A stretch of DNA of 64,000 nt. Origin: Saccharum officinarum (lineage: Eukaryota; Streptophyta; Magnoliopsida; Poales; Poaceae). This document shows positions 11,027-22,163 of this stretch, one piece after another. The stretch spans positions 19,075,553-19,139,552 of the forward strand of contig CM036199.1 in assembly GCA_020631735.1 (NCBI GenBank), written 5' to 3'. A program made the position numbers and the translations under genes. The notes beneath the pieces were generated by a model. That model was given only the letters and a program-made list of their open reading frames with translations. It was not told the DNA's origin and searched no databases. Within the stretch, counting starts at the first letter, position 1. Each line of letters starts with the position of its first letter.

Positions 11027-12947
11027 TGAAAGGTCTTGATGGCTAGAGGGGGGGTGAATAGCCTATTAAAAATTTTCTACAAGGACAATCTAAACAAGTT
11101 TATCAATAAAACAAATAGCGAGATGCGAGTTTTGCTTAGCCTACGGGGTGTTTGCAAGCCACCTAACCAATTCACAAATCTAGTAATTGCACTCAACCGC
11201 ACAAGTCAAACCGAGAAGGAGACTACAACTAGCAAGCTACACAAAGAAGCTACTCTAGCAAAGCTAACTAGCTAGCAAAGATAACTAAGAAAGTAATGTG
11301 GAGTTGAGTTAGGAGGGTATCACCGAGGGGCGAAGTATTGAGCCAACCAATATGATCAACAATGAATACCAAGATAACCGAACACCGGGATCAATCAATC
11401 ACAATATGAAAGTGATGACACGAAGATTTATCCCGAGGTTCACGTGCTTGCCGGCACGCTAGTCCCCGTTGTGTCCCTCTTCACCACGTGGTTCGGTGGC
11501 TAATCGGTCACACACCGAGCCTCTCAAAAGGCGCCACAAGAACCTACCAAATGGAAAAAGGTTGCAATGACACGAGCAATATACTAATGTTGCCTTTGGC
11601 GCTTCGCCGAGGTAGGCACAAACCCCTCACAATCACCGGAGGTGGCCAAGAACAAACACCAACTCTTGCCAACGCCTCCAAGCTGCTCCAAGCCGTCTAG
11701 GTGGCGACAACCACCAAGAGAAACAAGAATCCCGCAGCAAATCAACCACCAAGTGCCAACTAGATGCAATCTCACAATACAAATGCACTTGGATCACTCA
11801 ATCTCACTTCGAATATGCAAAGAAGCAAGAGAGATGAGTGGGAGGGGAGTTGCTTAGCTCAAAGTGCTCACAAGTATGTCAAAATAATCGAGAGAGAGAG
11901 AGCCTTGAGCCGGCCAACGAGTATTTATAGACGTACCCCTTCGAATATAGCCGTTAGAAACTTGAAACAGCCGAAGTCGCGTTGACCGGACGCGCTGGTC
12001 CAACTGACCGGACGCGCCGGTCGCGCAACGGCTAGTTTCGCGAAGCACCGACCGGACGCGCCGGTCGCAACGACCGGACGCGCCGGTCACGACCGGACGC
12101 ACCGGTCCCGTAACTGACCGGACGCGCTGGTCAACCCTGAGCCGCGCACAACGAACCAGCGACCGGACGCGCTGAAGAACTGACCGGACGCCACAGTGCC
12201 CGCGTCCGGTTGGAGTCCAGTAAGCTCCCTGGATGACCGGACGCGTCCGGTCGCCTGTGATCGGACGCGCCTCGCGTCCGACCAAACAACTGAAAAACAC
12301 GTAGATACTGGACACTGACCGGACGCGTCCGGTCAAACAGTGACCGCGTCCGGTCCAGCGTCCGGTCACCACTGTGACCCCCGTTTGCCTCCGTTTCTTT
12401 TTCTGACTTTCGGCGTAGTGGAAAATAGGCATTTCATTTCCCCAAAATTGCCTGAATCCCGCGCTCGCACGCTCGACGGGAGGGAGAGATGACCCCAAAC
12501 CCTCTCTACCGCTTAAACTCCAACGCCATCGCAAATGTGCTAACACCACCAAGTGATCACGTCATGTGTGAGTGTGTTAGCATTTTCACAATCATTTTTC
12601 GAGGCGATATTAGTTCTATCCAAATACATATGATCATGAAATGCACATCTAGAGGCACTTAGGAGTTCAATAGCCGCGTCATTCCCCTCTTTATAGTACG
12701 GCTATCTATCCTATAATGTAACCACACCCACTAGGTGTCTTGGTTACTAAAACACAACCCTTAAGCATATACCTTTGCCTTGATCACGTAGGGTTGCGTC
12801 CAAATCCAAGTGTGGCCATCATGATCACCATGTCCATCTTGCCACCAACCTTGGAGTGTACTAATCCTCATATGCTACATACAACTTAGGCATGGATTAG
12901 TACTTAGGCATTGTCACTAATTACCAACACCAAACATAGGACTTTCA
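11027..12947 (-). repeat. SIRE-1 LTR (3' LTR in element orientation)
   Basis: Begins TGAAAGGTCTTGATGGC and ends ATAGGACTTTCA on the plus strand (TG...CA borders). It holds the U3 dyad array (11984-12366), an AACGG box (11948-11958) and a TATA box (11922-11929), all directed on the minus strand. Length equals its partner at 19604-21524. Confidence 0.95.
11984..12366 (-). promoter_or_regulatory. U3 array of GACCGGAC/GTCCGGTC half-sites, SIRE-1 3' LTR
   Basis: About fifteen half-sites lie here, many paired as GACCGGACGCGCCGGTC, and two as the perfect 18-bp palindrome GACCGGACGCGTCCGGTC (12235-12252, 12317-12334). In element orientation the array is followed after about 55 bp by TATAAATA (complement of 11922-11929), with an AACGG box between them. 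The layout suggests an upstream activating array of the LTR promoter. Confidence 0.7.
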
Positions 12948-14113
12948 ATCTCCCCCTTGTTGGTAATTGGTGACAACCCTTTCACAAAGATGTTATAATA
13001 AAATTTTGATTGAACCCATGTCACATTGTCCAAGTATATTACCATGTGTAAGAATTATGGACATGTGATCATGAATTCAAATTGATAGCAATGGCTCCCC
13101 CTACATGTATGCTATATGTTTGGATTTTGGAAGCATACATGTTAGATAGGAAAGATTAGGAGCATTGTCTACCAATAGGTGCTAAGTGTTTTAGATTATA
13201 GACCTTTGAAGCGTGATACCATCGGAGTAGCGATAAACACCATCTTAGCACCTTGTGTAGTTAGATTCCACTTGGAAAAGCACAAACATAACTAGAAACC
13301 TCGTGAGATCAACATTATAAGCAAGGCTCTAGTACCACTTTGAAAAACATGAAGCAAGAAAAATCTAGCTACTTCCTATTCATACTAGTACCTCAATGCA
13401 TCATTCAAATTATACTAGCAAGACACCACACAAGCAAAGTATCAGAGAAAACGAAATGCATAACTATGCATCATACATATGAAGTGCACATGGAAATACA
13501 ACATTCATGCTTAAGAGCTTGCTCCCCCTACTTGTGTGCTCAAAATTTTAGTTGATCCCCTTCTTTTATCAATTCTCCCCCTTTAGGATCTATCTTTGTG
13601 AACAACATTTTCTCCCCCACAACATTTTCTTCCTCTTTGAGTTCTATCTTTGTGAACAATATTTTCTCCCCCTTTGGCACCAATTGACCACAAGGAGCAA
13701 ACTTTAGATAGATTATCATGTTGAAATATGGGGTGAGGATCAAGTTTGTGATTCAACCTAGATTGCTTGCATAAATAAAATGCTTCGGTTTGATCCAAGG
13801 GCAAGCTTCTTCACACCTCACTAGAAGGGTTATCATGCACCATGTTGAAGCAAGTATTTAGACAAGTTTTCTAGATTAAACACTTAGGATCACAAGCTAC
13901 TTAAACAAGTTATATGCTACCACTAGATCATACAAGTCATGGAAACAATAGTGGTACCATATAAATTTCAAATTCATTTGATTTTCATGAATGAGCCTAG
14001 AACATATAAATTATGACTAGATGCACTAAACAAGTCCTTAGCATAGAATGTATGACATGTCAACCAATTGTACCTTAGGGCTCGAAGGAGAGGCATGTCA
14101 TATATGGGGTGCA
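12948..14113 (-). other. SIRE-1 non-coding 3' internal region with repeated polypurine tracts
   Basis: This 1.17 kb lies between the pol stop and the 3' LTR. No envelope-like frame is present. The terminal polypurine tract (sense AAGGGGGAGAT) adjoins the LTR at 12948-12958, and further sense GGGGGAG tracts occur near 13097, 13525, 13576, 13611 and 13666. Two copies of a tctatctttgtgaacaa-type block lie at about 13590-13660. Confidence 0.75.
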
Positions 14114-17100
14114 TCAACTCATGTTGGAGAAGTCAAGTATGTTCAACTCATTTTTTAGCTTGTGAAATCTCTTCTCATCAAGTGGCTTGGTGAATAGATC
14201 GGCTAATTGATCTTCGGTGCCCACACTCTCAATAGCAATGTCACCCTTTTGTTGATGATCTCTAATAAAGTGATGGCGAACATCAATATGCTTTGTTCTT
14301 TGATGTTGAACCGGATTGTTGGTTAGCTTCACGGCACTTTCATTGTCACATAGCAATGGCACATTCTTGAAATTGATTCCAAAATCTTTCAATGTTGCCT
14401 TTATCCACAAGATTTGTGCACAACAACTACCCGCGGCGATGTATTCGGCTTCGGCGGTAGATAGTGCAATACTATTTTGCTTCTTGGATGACCATGAGAC
14501 AAGTGATCTTCCCAACAATTGACATGTCCTGGAAGTGCTCTTTCTCTCCACTTTATCACCGGCATAGTCGGAATCCGAATATCCAACTAGCTCAAAGCTT
14601 GCACCTTTGGGATACCATAATCCAACATCTTGTGTATGCTTTAAGTACCTCAATATTCTCTTTGTTGCCTTCAAATGACTTTCTCTTGGTGAGGCTTGAA
14701 ATCTTGCACACATGCATACACTAAACATCACATCGGGCCTTGATGCCGTCACATAGAGTAGGCTACCAATCATTGATCTATATAGCTTTTGATCCACCAT
14801 GTTGTCACTCTTGTCACTATCCAAGCTTCCACTAGTGCCCATTGGAGTTGTAATACTCTTTGCATCTTCCATGCCAAACTTCTTGAGCATATCTTTGATG
14901 TACTTAGTTTGGCTCACAAATGTACCTTCTTTCATTTGTTTGATTTGAAGTCCAAGAAAGAAACTAAGTTCACCAATCATTGACATTTCAAATTCCTTTG
15001 CCATCATTTTCCCAAACTCATCACAATAATCTTGATTGGTTGAACCGAATATGATATCATCAACATATATTTGCAATACAAATAAGTCTTTCCCAATCTT
15101 CTTGGTGAATAGTGTTGTATCAACTTTGCCCATGACAAATCCTTTGGATAGCAAGAAGTCCCTCAATCTTTCATACCATGCTCTAGGTGCTTGCTTCAAT
15201 CCATATAAAGCTTTTCTCAACTTGTATACATGATTGGGTTTCTTGTCATCTTCAAAACCGGGAGGTTGCTCCACATACACTTCCTCTTGAATGTACCCAT
15301 TGAGAAATGCACTCTTCACATCCATTTGATATAGCTTGATATTGTGAGCACAAGCATAGGCAAGTAAGATCCTAATTGCTTTCAATCTTGCAACCGGGGC
15401 ATAAGTTTCACCAAAGTCAAGACCCTCTATTTGTGTGTAACCTTGAGCCACTAGTCTTGCTTTGTTCCTTACTACTATCCCATCTTGATCTTGCTTGTTG
15501 CGAAAGACCCATCTTGTTCCAATGACATTGTGATCCTTAGGCCTCTCAACTAGTTCCCATACTTCATTTCTCTTGAAGTTGTTGAGCTCTTCATGCATTG
15601 CATTTACCCAATCCGGATCTCTCAATGCTTTATCAATGTCCTTGGGTTCTTCCATTGACACAAAAGAAGAGTGACCACAAAATGATGTCAATCTTGATCT
15701 AGTTTGAACTCCTCTTTGTATGTCACCAATGATGGAATCCAATGGATGGTCTCTTGCAATGTTAGTTGGTTGAAGCACTTGGACTTGATTGCTTGGATGT
15801 TGATGTTGATCATGAGTTGGAGATGATGAACTAGCCACTTGTTGATCTTGTTGCACTTGAGATGATGTACTAGCTTGATTTTGCATAGGAGAACCACTAG
15901 CTTGTGTAATTGGACTTTGGAGCACTTGATCTTTGTTGTCATCTACATTAATAACTTGCTTTGGTCTAATATCACCAATATCCATTTCTTTCATAGCATT
16001 ACTCAATTAAGTTCCTCTCACATCATCCAAGTTATCTTCTTCATCTTGAGAGCCATTTGTTTCATCAAACTCAACATCATGCACTTCTTCAAGTAAACCA
16101 CTAGCCAAATTCCAAACTCTATAAGCTTTGCTAGTAGTTGAGTAACCAAGTAGAAATCCTTCATCACATTTCTTCTCAAACTTGCTCAATCTAGTGCCCT
16201 TCTTCAAGATGTAGCATTTGCAACCAAATACCCGAAAGTATGCAATGTTAGGCTTTCTTCCATTTAAGATCTCATATGGTGTCTTCTCTAGAAATTTATG
16301 GCAATAGAGGCGGTTGCTATAGAAGCAAGCCGTGTTGATTGCTTCGGCCCAAAATGAATGACTCATATTATACTCATTCAACATTGATCTTGCCATGTCA
16401 ATTAAGGTTCTATTTTTCCTCTCAACTAGGCCATTTGATTGAGGTGTATACTTGGCCGAGAATTGATGTTTGATTCCAAGCTCTTCACATAGCTCATCAA
16501 CTCTTGTGTTTCTAAACTCACTTCCATTGTCACTTCTCACTTTCTTGATTGTGGTTTCAAACTCATTTTGCACTCTCTTGATGAACTTCTTGAATATGTC
16601 AAATACATCACTTTTGTCCCCAAGAAAGAATACCCATGTGTATCTAGTGAAATCATCCACAATCACAAAGCCATACTTGTTGCCACCAATGCTTGTGTAT
16701 GTAGTTGGCCCAAATAGATCCATGTGCAACAACTCAAATGCCTTGGAAGTACTCATAATGCTTTTCAATGGATGAGTGTTGCCTACTTGCTTTCCGGCTT
16801 GACATGCACTACATAGCTTATCTTTCTCAAATGTGACATCCTTCAAGCCTCTAACTAAGTCATGCTTCACTAACTTGTTCAATTGCTTCATGCCAACATG
16901 ACCAAGTCTTCTATGCCATAACCAACCCATACTTGATTTGGTGAGCAAACATGTTGAAAGTTGAGTGTCACTAGCATTAAAATCAACCAAGTATAGATTC
17001 TCATATCTAAAACCTTTGAAGATCAAGTTAGAGCCATCAACACTAACTATCTCCACATCATCAACACCAAATATGCACTTGAAACCAAGATCACACAATT

Positions 17101-17344
17101 GAGCAACCGAGAGAAGATTGAAGTTCAACTTTTCGACTAAGAGCACATTGGAAATGCTATGATCATTTGAGATTGCAATCCTTCCAAGAGCCTTTACATC
17201 ACCCTTGCTATTGTCACCAAATGTGATGCTATCAATGCCACTATCATTTAATTTGAGAGAGTTGAACATTCTTGAATCACCGGTCATATGTTGAGAGCAC
17301 CCACTATCAAGCACCCAATGCCTTCCTCCGGCCTTGTAATTAAC
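14114..17344 (-). pseudogene. SIRE-1 pol (protease, integrase, RT, RNase H) with one nonsense codon
   Basis: Reading starts VNYKAGG at 17344 and soon reaches the aspartic protease site LDSGCSQHMTGD. The integrase zinc region (HRRLGH ... CSAC) and the catalytic triad (D in MDLFGP, D in SDNGSEF, E in GLVERKNR) are intact. A TAA at 16009-16007 ends this part after LDDVRGT; the homologous place in SIRE-2 has a CAA codon, so it is a point nonsense mutation. The frame resumes at [12 protein letters not shown] and carries reverse transcriptase with YVDD and RNase H residues in [14 protein letters not shown] and CDNESA, ending at 14114. All catalytic residues looked for are present; the stop would separate the integrase side from RT/RNase H. 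Confidence 0.93.
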
Positions 17345-17356
17345 CTACAAAACAAA

Positions 17357-19549
17357 TTAATGTTTCTTAGGTACCCATACTTGTTTGGGTCCTTGGAGAT
17401 TAGTCACTAAGCTCTTTGGTACCCAAATGACCTTCTTCTTTGGGCCCACAATTGGTGTACCAACAAACCTAGCATGCACACCTTTCTCACCCTTGGTAAG
17501 CACATAACAAGAATCAAAAGGAATGTAAGGTACATTAGCATTTTTCTTGTTCTTGTTCATTTTATTGCAATTAATCTCTAGATGCCCAACTTGCTTGCAT
17601 CTATTGCAATAACGACCATTGCCCTTCACAAAGCGAGACTTTGGAGTAGCAAAGGCCGCCTTGCCCTTCTTAGGAGTATAGCCCAATCCCTCTTTGTTAA
17701 GAGAGAACCTTTGGCTACCCAAGCATTTTAGCAAGCGGGCATCCCCACCATAGGCGTTGCCTAATGCGCGGGTGAGATCATCCACCTCTCTCTTGAGAGT
17801 CTCAACCACAAGTGATGAATCACTAGTAGTAGAGGTAGAGTTGGTTGTGGTGGATGATGATGAGCTACATGAAGCATTAGTAGGACTAACAAATAAAGAA
17901 TCATCAATAATATCACATGTTAGTCCAATATCACAAGTGACAATCACTTGCTCCTCCTTAGCTTCCTTCATGAACTTCTCCAACTTAAGGTCCTTTTCCT
18001 TGATGAGCTCAAGTAGAGTGGAGTGGGCTTCCTTAAGCCTAGTGTGAGCAATTTCAAGATCCTCATGGTCTTCCTTTAGACACTCACGAGAAGCCTCTAG
18101 CTCATCAAAGGATTTCCTAAGAGCTTTGAGCTCTTGTTCAATTCCTTTGCACTCCTTACTCTTTTTGAGAGCAACAAGCTCCTCCATCAAGGCATCATTT
18201 TCATTGCTCTTGGCAATGAACTCTTGTTCCAAGATTTTGTATTTCTTGGTTGTCCTCTTGTAGCCCTTGCTCATTTGATCTATTATGCCTAATAGATCAT
18301 CCTTGGAGTAGTCCTCATCCTCCTCCTCATCATCACTCCTACAATCATCACTAGCACAAGAATCATCATCACTATCATCATGTTTTACCTTGGTAGGCTT
18401 GGCCATAAGGCATGTTGATGTAGTGTCGAAGATGGATGGCTTGTTGGAGAGGGCGATGTTTGCAGTGGCTCGTCGAGTGATCCTCTCATCATCACTAGAG
18501 CTTTCATCATCATCACTATTGGAGTTGTCACTATCCCAAGTGACTACATAACCACCACCCTTCTTCTTCTTGTTGAAAGTGAAGCTCTTCTTTGCTTTCT
18601 TCTCATTCTCTTTCTTATCCTTCTTGTTCTTCTTGAGCTTCAAGTCCCCATTATGAAATCTCTTATCTTCATAGGGGTAATCCGCCACTATGTGATCGGG
18701 GCTATTGCAATTGTAGCAAAGGGTCTTTGCCTTTATAGTGTCTCTCCTCTTTCTTGTCCCATATCCTTTCTTCTTCATGAACCTTCCCATCTTGTGCACA
18801 AGGAGGGCCATGGTCTCATCATCGAATGGATCATCATCATCACTTTCTACCTTGCTCTTGCCCTTAGAGGATGAAGCCTTGAATGCAATGGGCTTCTCTT
18901 GCTTGACCTTGGTCTCCTTCTTCTCTTCTACCTCATCTTCATCATCATTGTATTGGGCATCGGTCATTATATCTCCAAGCACATTGGTTGGTTTGACCTT
19001 GTCCAATCCCTCTCTAAAGATCATTCTTCTCAAGATGGCAAACTTCTTGGGTAAGCACATCAAGAACTTGTGTGAGAAGTCCTTGTCCTCAACCTTCTCC
19101 CCAAGCCCCTTGAGATCATTGACAATGACTTGGAGCCTATAGAACATCTCCGGGATGGATTCATCATCCTTCATCTTGAATGTGGAGAACTTGTCCTTGA
19201 GCATATATAGTTTGGCACTTTTTACCGTTGAAGTACCTTCATATGTTTCTTCAAGCCTTATCCAAAGCTCATTTGCCTTTTCAAGATCTTTGATTTGCTC
19301 AAATACTTTATCATCAATGGCACGATAGATTGTGTCAAGTGCCGCCGTATTGCATTGTTTGTTGATGCGGTCATTGGGAGTGAGGTTTTCCTCATCAAGA
19401 ATGACGTATCCTTCTTTGGTCACATCCCAAACCTTCTCATGTATATTGCCTAGATATTGCTTCATCTTCCTTTTCCAATGATCAAAGGAAGAGACGTCAT
19501 CAAAGAATGGAGGCTTGCCATTAACATGATTGAACATAACTTGAGCCAT
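17357..19549 (-). CDS. SIRE-1 Gag (730 residues)
   Basis: An open frame from the ATG at 19549, about 55 bases inside the 5' LTR and just past the PBS, so the start is natural. Residues about 50-200 are the copia-type Gag capsid-like region (IYRAIDDKVFEQIKDLEKA, PEMFYRLQVIVNDLKGLGE). A basic CYNCNSPDHIVADY motif near residue 280 is a CCHC knuckle in which the last Cys is Tyr. A long acidic/Lys coiled-coil region follows (about 430-540), then a second, complete knuckle (CNRCKQVGHLEINC, about 655). The frame ends with PKKH and TAA, separated from pol by 12 bases ending TTGTAG. Gag would form the cytoplasmic virus-like particle; the altered knuckle may weaken RNA packaging. Confidence 0.92.
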   Translation of the reverse strand: MAQVMFNHVNGKPPFFDDVSSFDHWKRKMKQYLGNIHEKVWDVTKEGYVILDEENLTPNDRINKQCNTAALDTIYRAIDDKVFEQIKDLEKANELWIRLEETYEGTSTVKSAKLYMLKDKFSTFKMKDDESIPEMFYRLQVIVNDLKGLGEKVEDKDFSHKFLMCLPKKFAILRRMIFREGLDKVKPTNVLGDIMTDAQYNDDEDEVEEKKETKVKQEKPIAFKASSSKGKSKVESDDDDPFDDETMALLVHKMGRFMKKKGYGTRKRRDTIKAKTLCYNCNSPDHIVADYPYEDKRFHNGDLKLKKNKKDKKENEKKAKKSFTFNKKKKGGGYVVTWDSDNSNSDDDESSSDDERITRRATANIALSNKPSIFDTTSTCLMAKPTKVKHDDSDDDSCASDDCRSDDEEEDEDYSKDDLLGIIDQMSKGYKRTTKKYKILEQEFIAKSNENDALMEELVALKKSKECKGIEQELKALRKSFDELEASRECLKEDHEDLEIAHTRLKEAHSTLLELIKEKDLKLEKFMKEAKEEQVIVTCDIGLTCDIIDDSLFVSPTNASCSSSSSTTTNSTSTTSDSSLVVETLKREVDDLTRALGNAYGGDARLLKCLGSQRFSLNKEGLGYTPKKGKAAFATPKSRFVKGNGRYCNRCKQVGHLEINCNKMNKNKKNANVPYIPFDSCYVLTKGEKGVHARFVGTPIVGPKKKVIWVPKSLVTNLQGPKQVWVPKKH

Positions 19550-19590
19550 CTTACACCGAGGTTGTTAAGCCTTACAAACGGTGACCACGG

Positions 19591-19602
19591 CTCCGATACC
19601 AC
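19591..19602 (-). other. SIRE-1 primer-binding site
   Basis: On the minus strand the sequence directly after the 5' LTR reads AG then TGGTATCGGAGCC, close to the TGGTATCAGAGC site complementary to the 3' end of plant initiator methionine tRNA used by copia elements. Confidence 0.8.
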
Positions 19603-19603
19603 T

Positions 19604-21524
19604 TGAAAGGTCTTGATGGCTAGAGGGGGGTGAATAGCCTATTAAAAATTTTCTACAAGGACAAGCTAAACAAGTTTATCAATAAAACAAATAGCGAGAT
19701 GCGAGTTTTGCTTAGCCTACGGGGTGTTTGCAAGCCACCTAACCAATTCACAAATCTAGTAATTGCACTCAACCGCACAAGTCAAACCGAGAAGAAGACT
19801 ACAACTAGCAAGCTACACAAAGAAGCTACTCTAGCAAAGCTAACTAGCTAGCAAAGATAACTAAGAAAGTAATGTGGAGTTGAGTTAGGAGGGTATCACC
19901 GAGGGGCGAAGTATTGAGCCAACCAATATGATCAACAATGAATACCAAGATAACCGAACATCGGGATCAATCAATCACAATATGAAAGTGATGACACGAA
20001 GATTTATCCCGAGGTTCACGTGCTTGCCGGCACGCTAGTCCCCGTTGTGTCCCTCTTCACCACGTGGTTCGGTGGCTAATCGGTCACACACCGAGCCTCT
20101 CAAAAGGCGCCACAAGAACCTACCAAATGGAAAAAGGTTGCAATGACACGAGCAATATACTAATGTTGCCTTTGGCGCTTCGCCGAGGTAGGCACAAACC
20201 CCTCACAATCACCGGAGGTGGCCAAGAACAAACACCAACTCTTGCCAACGCCTCCAAGCTGCTCCAAGCCGTCTAGGTGGCGGCAACCACCAAGAGAAAC
20301 AAGAATCCCGCAGCAAATCAACCACCAAGTGCCAACTAGATGCAATCTCACAATGCAAATGCACTTGGATCACTCAATCTCACTTCGAATATGCAAAGAA
20401 GCAAGAGAGATGAGTGGGAGGGGAGTTGCTTAGCTCAAAGTGCTCACAAGTATGTCAAAATAATCGAGAGAGAGAGAGCCTTGAGCCGGCCAACGAGTAT
20501 TTATAGACGTACCCCTTCGAATATAGCCGTTAGAAACTTGAAACAGCCGAAGTCGCGTTGACCGGACGCGCTGGTCCAACTGACCGGACGCGCCGGTCGC
20601 GCAACGGCTAGTTTCGCGAAGCACCGACCGGACGCGCCGGTCGCAACGACCGGACGCGCCGGTCACGACCGGACGCACCGGTCCCGTAACTGACCGGACG
20701 CGCTGGTCAACCCTGAGCCGCGCACAACGAACCAGCGATCGGACGCGCTGAAGAACTGACCGGACGCCACAGTGCCCGCGTCCGGTTGGAGTCCAGTAAG
20801 CTCCCTGGATGACCGGACGCGTCCGGTCGCCTGTGATCGGACGCGCCTCGCGTCCGACCAAACAACTGAAAAACACGTAGATACTGGACACTGACCGGAC
20901 GCGTCCGGTCAAACAGTGACCGCGTCCGGTCCAGCGTCCGGTCACCACTGTGACCCCCGTTTGCCTCCGTTTCTTTTTCCGACTTTCGGCGTAGTGGAAA
21001 ATAGGCATTTCATTTCCCCAAAATTGCCTGAATCCCGCGCTCGCACGCTCGACGGGAGGGAGAGATGACCCCAAACCCTCTCTACCGCTTAAACTCCAAC
21101 GCCATCGCAAATGTGCTAACACCACCAAGTGATCACGTCATGTGTGAGTGTGTTAGCATTTTCACAATCATTTTTTGAGGCGATATTAGTTCTATCCAAA
21201 TACATATGATCATGAAATGCACATCTAGAGGCACTTAGGAGTTCAATAGCCGCGTCATTCCCCTCTTTATAGTACGGCTATCTATCCTATAATGTAACCA
21301 CACCCACTAGGTGTCTTGGTTACTAAAACACAACCCTTAAGCATATACCTTTGCCTTGATCACGTAGGGTTGCGTCCAAATCCAAGTGTGGCCATCATGA
21401 TCACCATGTCCATCTTGCCACCAACCTTGGAGTGTACTAATCCTCATATGCTACATACAACTTAGGCATGGGATTAGTACTTAGGCATTGTCACTAATTA
21501 CCAACACCAAACATAGGACTTTCA
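19604..21524 (-). repeat. SIRE-1 LTR (5' LTR in element orientation)
   Basis: Nearly identical to 11027-12947, same length, with the PBS directly inside its left border and the target duplication GACGT just outside its right border at 21525-21529. Its TATA box is at 20498-20505. Confidence 0.95.
20560..20942 (-). promoter_or_regulatory. U3 array of GACCGGAC/GTCCGGTC half-sites, SIRE-1 5' LTR
   Basis: The same array as at 11984-12366 with one C-to-T change in a half-site. The AACGG box is at 20524-20534 and the TATA box at 20498-20505. This copy is the one positioned to drive transcription of the element. Confidence 0.7.
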
Positions 21525-21529
21525 GACGT

Positions 21530-22163
21530 TCAATGAATAACTTACTTAGGTCTCTAGTGGTGGCCTGTCGGGAGACCCTAGTAAAAATAGGGTTATGAGC
21601 ACGTTGAATGTACTCCTCCCATGCATCAGTGTCACCAATACCTAAGAGAAGATCAAGCCTAGCAATCAAGCGACACAGCTCCTGTCTAGCTACATCAGGT
21701 TTATAGTCCTAGTTGCGCAAACCATTAGGATTAAGCGCAAGCCTAGACTGAACAACAGCATGTCGATTAGTTTTTTTTTCTTACATGATTTCTGGTGCCT
21801 CTTCAAGTGCCCAGTTCCAAAAACAGATCTAGTAGACAAAGTAGCCTTACACATTTTGTAAATAGCTTTAGTGCAAATTCTATTGTTGTTCACATCCTCA
21901 TAGATCTCATCAAAGTCAGCCTAGACAGGAGATTTGCACTTACCAACTCTGGTTGCATTACCAGAAACAGATGGAGCAGAGCTATTGGTGTTGGAGCCAG
22001 TCCCAGCCGTCGTTGCCCCTTCACCACCGCCGCCGTCCAGATCAATCGGAGCCTAGCTGGCTCTGAGATCGACACCGAACAAGGCAGTTGCGTCCTCTCG
22101 GAGGTCGTCGTCGTCCTCGCCCTCAGGGGCCATGCCTGGTAGGACGGCATCATCATCTGCCAT
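21530..22163 (-). pseudogene. hAT transposase, N-terminal part with BED-type zinc finger (disrupted)
   Basis: From the ATG at 22163 an acidic leader (GEDDDDLRED) runs into amber codons at 22055-22053 and 21923-21921, then a BED-like finger (CKATLSTRSVFGTGHLKRHQ followed by KSC). A run of A's near 21775 coincides with a frameshift, and the next frame has a third amber codon at 21711-21709 before reaching KLFIER at the copia insertion point. Across the 5-bp target duplication the frame continues at 11026. BED fingers of hAT proteins bind element ends. The 22164-22840 part upstream is GC-rich leader with a telo-box-like agggttagggtt near 22312-22327. Confidence 0.8.

Larger units (their letters stand above)
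11027..21524 (-). mobile_element. SIRE-1: Maximus/SIRE-type Ty1-copia retrotransposon, young insertion
   Basis: A complete structure: two 1921-bp LTRs, PBS beside the LTR at 19604, gag, pol in copia order (protease, integrase, RT, RNase H), and a polypurine tract beside the LTR at 12947. The 5-bp target duplication GACGT is perfect (11022-11026, 21525-21529) and lies inside the hAT transposase. By eye the LTRs differ by about eight substitutions and two single-base indels. The pol frame has one nonsense codon and the first zinc knuckle of Gag is damaged, so the copy is probably not autonomous. Confidence 0.95.

Noticed and set aside
11984..12366. Regularly repeated palindromic units that look like a CRISPR array
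   Set aside because: The units vary in spacing, orientation and sequence, lie in the U3 of a plant LTR, and recur in four LTRs; no cas genes are present in this eukaryotic DNA.
11854..12552. A 232-codon sense frame in both SIRE-1 LTRs (also 20430-21128)
   Set aside because: It runs through the dyad array and across the TATA box, so it is Arg/Gly-rich repeat translation; equal copies in both LTRs follow from LTR identity, not selection.
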